A stretch of DNA of 5,180 bases from Rickettsiales bacterium (GCA_023262945.1 JALQXY010000107.1:1-5180), one strand, 5' to 3'. Counted from the first letter of the stretch, positions 1-5,180 are shown. Notes: generated by a model from the sequence alone, not told the origin. Made by a program: numbers and translations.

Positions 1-52
1 AAATTGATCAAATCTCCCTTAAACTATTGGGAATACAGCTTTCATTTTTCTT

Positions 53-75
53 TAATTTTAATCTCAAAAATATTT
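53..75 (-). repeat. 23-nt repeat, inverted partner of 5055-5077
   Basis: The reverse complement of this segment matches 5055-5077 at 22 of 23 positions, and the shared core reads AAATATTTTTGAGAT. The match ends abruptly on both sides. The sequence is AT-rich, which weakens significance, but it contains an internal GAG and the two copies lie in non-coding DNA at opposite ends of the window. It is probably a fragment of a dispersed repeat. Confidence 0.5.
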
Positions 76-107
76 CGAATTTAATTCGTTTAAATATAAA
101 CTTTGGC

Positions 108-131
108 ATAATACCAATTCCCACTTAAAAA
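108..131 (+). repeat. Dispersed box ATACCAATTCCCA, copy 1
   Basis: This 24-nt segment matches 5017-5040 in the same orientation at 22 of 24 positions; the two differences are adjacent (CT versus TC). The shared core is ATAATACCAATTCCCA followed by a run of A. Degenerate versions form the two termini of the palindrome at 139-294: ATACTATTTC at 139-148, and the inverted ATACCATTTCC at 284-294. This suggests the box is the end sequence of a small repeat family and that this copy is a fragment or the end of a decayed neighbouring unit. Confidence 0.65.
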
Positions 132-138
132 GCATAGT

Positions 139-294
139 ATACTATTTCTATAAATTAAATACCCAATTACTTCATATTTATTATTTTTATTTTTTGATTT
201 AAAAACTTAGTATCTAGATACTTCAGCGTTTTTAAATCAAATCTAAAAACAAAAATATTTTGCAATATGAGTATTTAATTTATGGAAATGGTAT
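139..294. repeat. Nested palindromic, MITE-like element
   Basis: The outer arms 139-162 and 271-294 are inverted repeats of 24 nt with 22 matches; both mismatches are C/T changes that would still form G-U pairs in RNA. A partial inner match follows (TCATATT at 172-178 with AATATGA at 264-270). Then come perfect 14-bp arms 193-206 and 228-241, around a 14-nt palindrome at 209-222 (AGTATCTAGATACT). The whole 156 bp is therefore one large imperfect hairpin with no coding capacity, like a miniature inverted-repeat element or an intergenic palindromic repeat. No clear target-site duplication can be defined. It ends 12 nt before the predicted -35 of leuC, so it could affect that promoter. Confidence 0.65.
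193..241. repeat. Inner hairpin of the palindromic element
   Basis: Perfect 14-bp arms (TTTGATTTAAAAAC and its complement) enclose TTAG, the palindrome GTATCTAGATAC and TTCAGC. The hairpin at 5119-5178 has the same plan: long A/T arms, an asymmetric TTAG on the left, a short self-complementary GTAC-type core, and a different short flank on the right. This sits in the middle of the 139-294 element and has no T-tract arrangement suited to a terminator for a known upstream gene. Confidence 0.7.
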
Positions 295-306
295 TAATTT
301 CCCATC

Positions 307-336
307 TTGCAAAAACAAATACAGGCATATTATAAT
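307..336 (+). promoter_or_regulatory. Probable sigma70 promoter for leuC
   Basis: A -35-like TTGCAA at 307-312 is followed, after an 18-nt spacer, by a perfect -10 TATAAT at 331-336. This predicts a transcript start near 343 and a leader of about 50 nt before the leuC ATG. It is the best promoter match in the region, but AT-rich DNA yields such matches by chance. A second TATAAT at 380-385 would place the start almost on the leuC ATG and lacks a good -35. No Leu-rich leader peptide or attenuator is visible in the leader. Confidence 0.45.
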
Positions 337-394
337 CAAAATAGCATTAATGAATTTTTAGATAAAAAATTAAAATAAATATAATAGCAAGATC

Positions 395-1816
395 ATGCAA
401 ACTTTATACGATAAAATATGGGATTTACATTTAGTTGACGATAATGAAAACTCTTCATTAATATATATTGATCGTCAATTAATACATGAAGTCACCTCGC
501 CACAAGCATTTGAAGGATTAAGAATAAATAATAGACAGCCAAGAAGAAGAGAGGCTCATCTAGCTGTCGCTGATCATAATGTACCAACCACCAATTCTGA
601 CAGAGGAAATGGAACAAAAGGCATTAAAGATGAAACTTCTCGTATTCAAGTAGAAACATTAGAAAATAATTGCAGAGAATTCGGTATCCAATATTTTGAC
701 CTTGATAGTAAAAAACAAGGAATTGTTCATATAGTAGGCCCAGAACAAGGATTAACTCAACCTGGTATGACAATAGTTTGCGGCGATAGTCACACTTCAA
801 CTCATGGCGCTTTTGGTGCCTTAGCTTTTGGTATTGGCACTTCTGAAGTTGAACATGTATTAGCAACTCAAACCTTAATTCAAAAAAAAGCTAAAAATTT
901 CTTAGTAAAAGTTGATGGTAAATTATCCGAAGGCATTACAGCTAAAGATATTATTTTAGCAATTATTGGCAAAATTGGAACTGCTGGAGCCACTGGACAT
1001 GTTATTGAATATGCAGGATCAGCAATTGAAAACCTATCAATGGAAGGCCGCATGACTATTTGCAACATGTCTATTGAGGCTGGAGCCAGAGCTGGATTAA
1101 TAGCTCCCGATCAAAAAACATTCGATTATCTCAAAAATCGTCCACTAGCTCCAAAAGGAGAAGATTTTGAAAAAGCTATTCAATATTGGAAGTCTCTTAA
1201 ATCTGACATTGGCGCAAAATATGACAAAGAAGTTCATTTAAAAGCAGAAGACATAAAGCCACAAGTTACTTGGGGCACCAGTCCAGAAGATTCTCTACCT
1301 ATAGATGTCAAGATACCTTTTCCTAGCGATTTTAAAGATCCGGCTAAACAAATTGCTGTAAAAAGATCTTTAGAATATATGGGATTGCAATCAGGACTTC
1401 CCTTACAAGAAATAAAAATAGATAAAGTCTTTATCGGTTCTTGCACTAATGGCCGCATTGAAGATTTGCGTCAAGCTGCCAAATTTGCTAAAGGTCACAA
1501 AATAGCTAAAAATATCAAATTAGCTATTGTAGTTCCTGGATCTGGATTAGTAAAGGAGCAAGCAGAAAAAGAAGGATTGGATAAGATATTCATAGAATCT
1601 GGCTTTGAATGGCGCCAACCTGGATGCTCAATGTGTTTAGCAATGAATTCTGATAAATTAGAAAGCGGCGAAAGATGTGCCTCAACTTCAAATCGCAATT
1701 TTGAAGGGCGTCAAGGTCGCGGTGGTCGCACTCATCTCATGAGTCCAGAAATGGCAGTTGCAGCAGCAATAAAAGGTCATTTAACCGATATAAGATCTTT
1801 CGCAATTAATAAATAA
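395..1816 (+). CDS. leuC: 3-isopropylmalate dehydratase large subunit LeuC
   Basis: With the LeuD small subunit, LeuC isomerises 2-isopropylmalate to 3-isopropylmalate in cytoplasmic leucine biosynthesis, using a [4Fe-4S] cluster. The 473 residues match the usual length of about 466-470 and align with E. coli LeuC end to end. Visible signatures are TLYDKIWD (3-10), YIDRQLIHEVTSPQAF (24-39), DHNVPT (60-65), VCGDSHTSTHGAFGALAFGIG (128-148), IGSCTNGR (347-354) and PGCSMCLAMN (409-418). The cluster ligands are C350, C411 and C414. The C-terminal block GERCASTSNRNFEGRQGRGGRTHL (425-448) is also intact. The ATG gives the N-terminus expected for the family; there is no clear Shine-Dalgarno sequence. 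The next gene is not leuD but an S49 peptidase 4 nt downstream, so the partner subunit must be encoded elsewhere. No defect is seen. Confidence 0.98.
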   Translation: MQTLYDKIWDLHLVDDNENSSLIYIDRQLIHEVTSPQAFEGLRINNRQPRRREAHLAVADHNVPTTNSDRGNGTKGIKDETSRIQVETLENNCREFGIQYFDLDSKKQGIVHIVGPEQGLTQPGMTIVCGDSHTSTHGAFGALAFGIGTSEVEHVLATQTLIQKKAKNFLVKVDGKLSEGITAKDIILAIIGKIGTAGATGHVIEYAGSAIENLSMEGRMTICNMSIEAGARAGLIAPDQKTFDYLKNRPLAPKGEDFEKAIQYWKSLKSDIGAKYDKEVHLKAEDIKPQVTWGTSPEDSLPIDVKIPFPSDFKDPAKQIAVKRSLEYMGLQSGLPLQEIKIDKVFIGSCTNGRIEDLRQAAKFAKGHKIAKNIKLAIVVPGSGLVKEQAEKEGLDKIFIESGFEWRQPGCSMCLAMNSDKLESGERCASTSNRNFEGRQGRGGRTHLMSPEMAVAAAIKGHLTDIRSFAINK

Positions 1817-1820
1817 TTAT

Positions 1821-2699
1821 ATGGTCAAGAAAGAAAATAGCAAAAAAATAAATTTAATAAAGATTAAAAAATTCATTAAGAAGCTTTTAAAAAATTCAGA
1901 TCCTAAGGTTGCTTGCATCAATCTACAAGGAATTATCGGGAGAGACTCTAAAATTTCTTCTGGTATTAATTATGAAAATACCCTACCCTTGCTTGAAAAA
2001 GCTTTCAAGATAAAAGATATAAAAGCTGTTGCCATCACTATAAACTCTCCTGGAGGATCTCCTGTGCAATCAGAATTAATATATAACGCCATCAAAAATC
2101 TATCTCAAGAAAAAAAAATTCCTGTTATTACATTTGCTCACGATGTTGCTGCATCTGGCGGTTATTGGTTGCTACTATCTGGCGATGAAATATATGCTCA
2201 CAACTCATCAATAATTGGCAGTATTGGAGTAATATTTTCTGGATTCGGCTTCGTTGAGTTAATCAAAAAAATTGGTATTGAAAGAAGAGTTTACACAGAG
2301 GGTAAAAATAAATCTATTCTTGATCCTTTTATGCCCGAGGTAAAAGAAAATATAACTATATTAAAAAATGCTCAAAAAGATATTTTTGAATCTTTTAAAG
2401 ATATGGTAAGAGAATCTCGAGGCAAGAAACTTGAATCCTCTCTTAAAAAAATAGGCGAAGATAAAATATTTTCTGGCGCTTTTTGGTCCGGTAAGAGTGC
2501 AAAAGATCTAGGATTAATTGATGATATTGCCGATATAAGAGAAAAGCTACAACAAAAATTTGGTAAAAAAGTAAAAATAATCAACATAACTACCAAAAAA
2601 TCTTTTCTTAAAAGTTTGTTTAGCGAAAAAACCGATATAATTGACAACCTTATAAATAAAATTGAAGAAAAAATAACTTTCGCTAAATTTAGTTTATAA
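1821..2699 (+). CDS. sppA: S49 family serine peptidase (SppA/SohB-like, unanchored)
   Basis: This is a Ser-Lys peptidase of family S49, whose members degrade cleaved signal peptides and other peptides. INSPGGSP (74-81) supplies the oxyanion region. The nucleophile is S112 in DVAASGGYW, and the general base is K164 in GKNKSILDPF. The 52-residue spacing equals that of the known S147/K199 dyad of Bacillus subtilis SppA. GSIGVIFSGFGF (133-144) and FSGAFWSGKSAKDLGLID (217-234) are also typical. At 292 residues it is a single-domain form. The N-terminus (1-29) is very Lys-rich with no signal peptide or membrane helix, so it is probably cytoplasmic or peripherally membrane-bound, as in many alphaproteobacterial homologues. 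It starts 4 nt after leuC with no Shine-Dalgarno sequence, suggesting cotranscription and translational coupling. Its true substrate is unknown. The last 35 residues are lysine-rich and poorly conserved. Confidence 0.9.
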   Translation: MVKKENSKKINLIKIKKFIKKLLKNSDPKVACINLQGIIGRDSKISSGINYENTLPLLEKAFKIKDIKAVAITINSPGGSPVQSELIYNAIKNLSQEKKIPVITFAHDVAASGGYWLLLSGDEIYAHNSSIIGSIGVIFSGFGFVELIKKIGIERRVYTEGKNKSILDPFMPEVKENITILKNAQKDIFESFKDMVRESRGKKLESSLKKIGEDKIFSGAFWSGKSAKDLGLIDDIADIREKLQQKFGKKVKIINITTKKSFLKSLFSEKTDIIDNLINKIEEKITFAKFSL

Positions 2700-2752
2700 T
2701 GACATCGTCACAAACAAAGCCAAAAGGCTTCTTTAAAAATAAAATTGTTTAA
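2699..2752 (+). CDS. Possible 17-residue ORF overlapping the sppA stop
   Basis: The last A of the sppA TAA is the first base of an ATG (TAATG), which opens a frame reading MTSSQTKPKGFFKNKIV before TAA. Such one-base overlaps are typical of coupled translation, and the composition is polar and basic rather than random-looking. It is too short to assign to a family. It could be the stub of a degraded gene between sppA and glyA, a small protein, or chance. The codons for KPKGF also form the hairpin at 2717-2730, so the signal may be structural rather than coding. Confidence 0.2.
   Translation: MTSSQTKPKGFFKNKIV
2717..2730 (+). terminator. Weak terminator-like hairpin after sppA
   Basis: AAGCC and GGCTT form a perfect 5-bp stem around an AAAA loop. 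This is a GC-richer patch in otherwise AT-rich intergenic DNA. It is followed by CTTT and then A residues, not a proper run of T. It may end the leuC-sppA transcript inefficiently, or act as a processing site. The lack of a U-tract keeps confidence low. Confidence 0.3.
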
Positions 2753-2776
2753 TTTTTTCACTTTAAATAAAAAATT

Positions 2777-4045
2777 ATGAGTTTTTTTACTTCAAATATA
2801 GCAAATTCTGATTCAGAAATTTCAAAACTTCTTAAAAAAGAAACTACCAGACAGCAAGATCAAATTGAACTTATAGCTTCAGAAAATATTGTTAGTAAAG
2901 CAGTTTTAGAAGCACAAGGGTCAATCATGACCAATAAATATGCTGAAGGCTATCCATCAAAAAGATATTATGGTGGTTGTGAATTTTATGATGAAGTTGA
3001 GAATTTAGCAATAACTCGTATTTGTCAATTATTTGGAGCTAAATTTGCTAATGTCCAACCTCATTCAGGAGCTAGTGCTAATTTAGCCGTTTATCTGGCT
3101 CTTCTACAGCCACATGATACAATTTTAGGTATGAGCCTAGCTGCTGGTGGGCATTTAACTCATGGTGCTATGCGCACGATATCTGGAATGTGGTTAAATT
3201 CAGTACAATATGGCATTAGAGAAGATAATGGATTGATTGATTATGACCAAGTTCGAGAATTAGCAAAAAAACATAAGCCAAAATTAATTATCGCAGGAAT
3301 ATCTTCTTATCCAAGAATTGTTGACTGGAAAATATTTCGTGAAATTGCCGATGAAATAGGAGCTTATTTAATGGTTGACATGGCTCATGTCGCCGGACTT
3401 ATTGCTGGTGGTGTTTATCCATCGCCAATTAATTATGCTCATATCACCACCTCAACTACACATAAAACTCTAAGAGGTCCAAGGGGTGGAATCATATTAA
3501 CTAATGACGAAGATTTATCTAAAAAAATAAATTCTGCTTTATTTCCTGGTCTTCAAGGTGGACCTTTGATGCATGTCATCGCCGCCAAAGCTGTTGCTTT
3601 TAATGAAGCTTTACAACCAAGCTTTAAAGAATATAATGCGCAAATTATTAAAAATGCCCAAATTTTAGCAAAAACTTTAATCGATCGTGGCTTAAAAATA
3701 ACAACTGGAGGCACTGATTGTCATCTTATGGTTGCAGATCTTACCCCTCTTAAAACTATAACCGGCAAAGAAGCTGAAAGAATATTGGAAAATGCTGGAC
3801 TAACCTGCAACAAAAATGCTATTCCTAACGATCCGCGTAGTCCATTCGTGACATCTGGATTAAGATTTGGTACGCCAGCAGGAACAACCAGAGGTTTTAA
3901 AGAAAGAGAATTTAATGAAATTGGTAATATGATTGCCGATGCTTTAGAAGGATATATTAAAAATGGTGAAGAAGGTAATCGAAACCTAGAAGCCGGAATA
4001 AAAAACAAAGCTCTTGAAATTTGTAAAAGATTTCCAATTTATTAA
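2777..4045 (+). CDS. glyA: Serine hydroxymethyltransferase GlyA
   Basis: This cytoplasmic PLP enzyme converts serine and tetrahydrofolate to glycine and 5,10-methylene-THF, the main one-carbon source for purine, thymidylate and methionine synthesis. The 422 residues are full length (E. coli 417). Key blocks are ELIASEN (31-37), NKYAEGYPSKRYYGGC (53-68), NVQPHSGASAN (92-102), LAAGGHLTHG (121-130), DMAHVAGLIAGGVYP (201-215) and TTSTTHKTLRGPRGG (224-238), with the PLP lysine K230, ring-contacting D201 and H204, and SGLRFGTPAGTTRG (360-373). Minor departures are GMSL where GMDL is common, and SGMW where SGKW is common; neither touches catalytic residues. The ATG fits the family N-terminus. No Shine-Dalgarno sequence is seen. 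The gene lies 77 nt after sppA, so it may have its own promoter, but no convincing one was found. It is followed closely by the barrel and HMA genes. Confidence 0.98.
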   Translation: MSFFTSNIANSDSEISKLLKKETTRQQDQIELIASENIVSKAVLEAQGSIMTNKYAEGYPSKRYYGGCEFYDEVENLAITRICQLFGAKFANVQPHSGASANLAVYLALLQPHDTILGMSLAAGGHLTHGAMRTISGMWLNSVQYGIREDNGLIDYDQVRELAKKHKPKLIIAGISSYPRIVDWKIFREIADEIGAYLMVDMAHVAGLIAGGVYPSPINYAHITTSTTHKTLRGPRGGIILTNDEDLSKKINSALFPGLQGGPLMHVIAAKAVAFNEALQPSFKEYNAQIIKNAQILAKTLIDRGLKITTGGTDCHLMVADLTPLKTITGKEAERILENAGLTCNKNAIPNDPRSPFVTSGLRFGTPAGTTRGFKEREFNEIGNMIADALEGYIKNGEEGNRNLEAGIKNKALEICKRFPIY

Positions 4046-4063
4046 GAAATACTGAATCTTATC

Positions 4064-4696
4064 GTGAAATTATTTCTAATTTTAATTGCATTATTATCAT
4101 TTTTCATAAGCAATGTTTTTGCCCGCCCCGTTTCTTATTCTGGAGGCAAGACTATTATGCATAATAATGATGCTATAAAAAATTCCCTTCATCTACATTA
4201 TTCACCTACTTACAAATATTCAATTGGTTACAAGATGGAATATTTTAGAAGAAACGAAACTTTTTTAAATGGATTGCAATTAAACAATCTTCTAAAAAGA
4301 TGGAACTTACGAGGATCGCAAGGAAATCTTTATCTTAAAACATCTATTGGCACAGCTAATAAGTCAAAAGAAGATGAGCTATATGGCTTTGCTGGAATAG
4401 CAGGAGATTTTGAGACTAGAAAATATTTTATCTCTTATGAGAATAGATATTACAAATCAGATGGTGATATTATTTCTCAATTTCAACAAAATGCTAGAAT
4501 TGGAATCGCTCCTTATATAGCAAATTACGGTAATATTCATAGCTGGTTAATGCTTCAAATATCTCATAATCCTAAATTCAAGAAAGATAAAATAATTGCC
4601 ACTCCTCTTGTTCGATTTTTTAAAGGTGTTAATTTGCTAGAATTTGGCGTTAGCTCTAATAAGAGATTTTTATTTAATTTTATAACTAGATTTTAA
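4064..4696 (+). CDS. Predicted small outer-membrane beta-barrel, partner of HMA protein
   Basis: The GTG start gives a classical signal peptide: MKL, a hydrophobic stretch (about 3-17) and a likely cleavage after NVFA (residue 20). Of the 210 residues, the mature part of about 190 consists of short amphipathic, aromatic-rich strands, for example SLHLHYS (41-47), KYSIGYKMEYF (51-61), NLYLKTSIGT (88-97), KYFISYENRYY (120-130) and SWLMLQISH (160-168). It ends FNFITRF, with a terminal Phe as in many BAM-assembled barrels. Perhaps 8-12 strands are present. From memory, homologues with PVSY.GG, NSLHLHYSP, LKRWN and PLVRFFKG motifs occur in other proteobacteria beside small HMA proteins; their function is uncharacterised to my knowledge. 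Histidines at 33, 43, 45, 159 and 168 could bind metal, but this is speculation. It lies 18 nt after glyA and 2 nt before the HMA gene, so it is probably cotranscribed with both. Confidence 0.75.
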   Translation: MKLFLILIALLSFFISNVFARPVSYSGGKTIMHNNDAIKNSLHLHYSPTYKYSIGYKMEYFRRNETFLNGLQLNNLLKRWNLRGSQGNLYLKTSIGTANKSKEDELYGFAGIAGDFETRKYFISYENRYYKSDGDIISQFQQNARIGIAPYIANYGNIHSWLMLQISHNPKFKKDKIIATPLVRFFKGVNLLEFGVSSNKRFLFNFITRF

Positions 4697-4698
4697 TT

Positions 4699-4983
4699 AT
4701 GTTTAAAAAATTTATTACCGTTTTTTTGTTTATATCTTTAATAAATTTATCTTTCGCTTTTGCAAAAGAAATTAATATTGATGTAAATGGCCTAGTTTGT
4801 GAGTTTTGTGCCGTAACAATAGAAAAAAGCTTCAAAAAAAAGAGTGAAATTGAGAAAGTTAGAATTGATTTAGATCAGAAAAAAGTATTTTTAACTTTCA
4901 AGGATAATAAAAATTTATCTGATAAAGAAATAACTTATCTCATTAAAAATAACGGATATAGCTTAGTTAAAATAAATAGATAA
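4699..4983 (+). CDS. Secreted single-domain heavy-metal-associated (HMA) protein
   Basis: The 94-residue protein has an N-terminal signal peptide (MFKKF, then hydrophobic 6-21) with likely cleavage after AFA (22). The remaining 72 residues are one ferredoxin-like HMA domain. Strand 1 is INIDVNGLVC, and the metal site C34-E-F-C37 sits in VNGLVCEFCA instead of the commoner GMTCxxC. Helix 1 is about 38-48, followed by IEKVRIDLDQKKVFLTF (51-67) and a C-terminal helix-strand ending NNGYSLVKINR. The domain should bind a soft metal such as Cu(I), Hg(II) or Zn(II) in the periplasm, comparable in size to MerP. No P-type ATPase, mer genes or metal regulator are in view. The ATG is 2 nt after the stop of the barrel gene, strongly suggesting translational coupling and joint function. 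The metal is undetermined. Confidence 0.85.
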   Translation: MFKKFITVFLFISLINLSFAFAKEINIDVNGLVCEFCAVTIEKSFKKKSEIEKVRIDLDQKKVFLTFKDNKNLSDKEITYLIKNNGYSLVKINR

Positions 4984-5016
4984 TACCTTTTAACGAAAGC
5001 TAGTAACAATAATGTA

Positions 5017-5040
5017 ATAATACCAATTCCCATCTAAAAA
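5017..5040 (+). repeat. Dispersed box ATACCAATTCCCA, copy 2
   Basis: This matches 108-131 at 22 of 24 positions in the same orientation. It lies 34 nt after the HMA stop codon. As at the left end, the box is followed within about 100 nt by a long-armed hairpin (here 5119-5178; there 193-241). This suggests it marks the start of another member of the same repeat family, cut off by the end of the window. Confidence 0.65.
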
Positions 5041-5054
5041 TGAACAATATGACA

Positions 5055-5077
5055 AAATATTTTTGAGATAAAAATTA
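5055..5077 (+). repeat. 23-nt repeat, inverted partner of 53-75
   Basis: This matches the reverse complement of 53-75 at 22 of 23 positions; the single difference is at 5070. It lies between the box at 5017-5040 and the hairpin at 5119-5178. Relative to the box its orientation differs from the left-end copy, so the two regions are mosaics rather than simple copies. Confidence 0.5.
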
Positions 5078-5118
5078 GACTTCTTTCGAAATAATCAAAT
5101 CTTGAGTAATTTGTAGGC

Positions 5119-5178
5119 ATTAAAAATTTTTGAAATTTTAGCGTACACTGATGTACGTGAATTTCAAAAATTTTTAAT
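5119..5178. repeat. Long hairpin with GTAC core at window end
   Basis: Arms 5119-5137 and 5160-5178 are perfectly complementary over 19 bp (ATTAAAAATTTTTGAAATT and its complement). Inside, CGTACA (5142-5147) and TGTACG (5152-5157) pair around CTGA, with an asymmetric internal loop of TTAG on the left and TG on the right. The structure resembles that at 193-241. It lies about 135 nt after the HMA gene. It might also stop transcription from either side, but its arms are too long and AT-rich, and its core too complex, for an ordinary intrinsic terminator. A dispersed palindromic repeat is the better reading. Confidence 0.75.
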
Positions 5179-5180
5179 AA

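Larger units (their letters stand above)
1..394. other. Gene-free, repeat-rich upstream region
   Basis: No reading frame of convincing length or composition is present on either strand, and stop codons are dense in all frames. The first 100 nt are very AT-rich, with a 13-nt near-palindrome at 76-88 (CGAATT, one T, AATTCG). The segment 53-75 recurs inverted near the other end of the window. Positions 108-131 hold a box that recurs at 5017-5040, and 139-294 form a nested palindrome. The last 90 nt before leuC hold the likely promoter. Any gene upstream of the window cannot be seen. Confidence 0.8.

Noticed and set aside
108..294. CRISPR-like or tandem repeat array
   Set aside because: The repeats are inverted and nested, not regularly spaced direct repeats with unique spacers, and no cas gene is present.
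380..385. Perfect TATAAT just before leuC as the main promoter
   Set aside because: Transcription would start almost at the ATG and no good -35 is placed correctly. The 307-336 pair fits better, though a leaderless transcript cannot be excluded.
343..394. Leader-peptide attenuator for leuC
   Set aside because: The only short frame is MNF followed by a stop. There are no runs of Leu codons and no alternative hairpins with a T-tract.
624..866. Reverse-strand open frame of 80 codons inside leuC
   Set aside because: It lies antisense to conserved LeuC motifs, has low-complexity composition and no recognisable domain.
2372..2647. Reverse-strand open frame of 91 codons inside sppA
   Set aside because: It is a shadow of the peptidase frame, whose family motifs run through this region. 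There is no independent start signal.
2641..2656. TTGACA perfect -35 with nearby TATAAA as a glyA promoter
   Set aside because: TATAAA is only 4 nt after TTGACA, and no -10 lies at 16-18 nt. Both hexamers are within the sppA coding sequence.
3721..4008. Reverse-strand open frame of 95 codons inside glyA
   Set aside because: It is antisense to conserved GlyA sequence, including the SGLRFGTPAGTTRG block, and has no domain signature.
5041..5120. Reverse-strand short frame of about 25 codons from an ATG at 5120-5118 to a TAG near 5040
   Set aside because: It lies wholly in repeat DNA and is AT-driven and hydrophobic by composition. It has no ribosome site and no family resemblance.

Overview
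This is a compact, AT-rich window (about 30% G+C by eye). It holds five full-length protein genes, all on the + strand, with repeat-rich non-coding DNA at both ends. The proteins look proteobacterial and most probably alphaproteobacterial. The S49 peptidase is the short form without a membrane anchor that is common in alphaproteobacteria, and the GlyA carries the LAAGGHLTHG variant typical of that class. The AT bias, the exclusive use of TAA stops, the near absence of Shine-Dalgarno sequences and the palindromic intergenic repeats would suit a Rickettsiales- or Holosporales-like lineage. An intact leuC, however, implies that leucine synthesis is retained, unlike in classical Rickettsia. The taxonomic placement is inference.

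Layout: positions 1-394 have no gene. They hold a nested palindromic repeat (139-294), a short box (108-131) that recurs at 5017-5040, and a plausible sigma70 promoter (307-336). Next come leuC (395-1816) and, 4 nt later, an sppA-type S49 peptidase (1821-2699), which look like one transcription unit. A 77-nt gap follows, with a 17-codon ORF overlapping the sppA stop and a small GC-rich hairpin. Then come glyA (2777-4045), a small predicted outer-membrane barrel protein starting at GTG (4064-4696) and a secreted one-domain heavy-metal-associated (HMA) protein (4699-4983), separated by 18 and 2 nt and probably one operon. The last 197 nt are again repeat DNA, ending in a hairpin with perfect 19-bp outer arms that runs almost to the window edge.

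How the genes relate: leuC, sppA and glyA are housekeeping genes for leucine synthesis, protein or peptide turnover, and glycine/one-carbon metabolism. Their adjacency probably reflects genome compaction. The least understood part is the barrel plus HMA pair. A predicted beta-barrel ending in Phe is tightly coupled to a periplasmic CxxC metal-binding domain, which suggests a two-component envelope metal-handling module. The second point of interest is that both ends of the window appear to be built from related, decayed palindromic elements.
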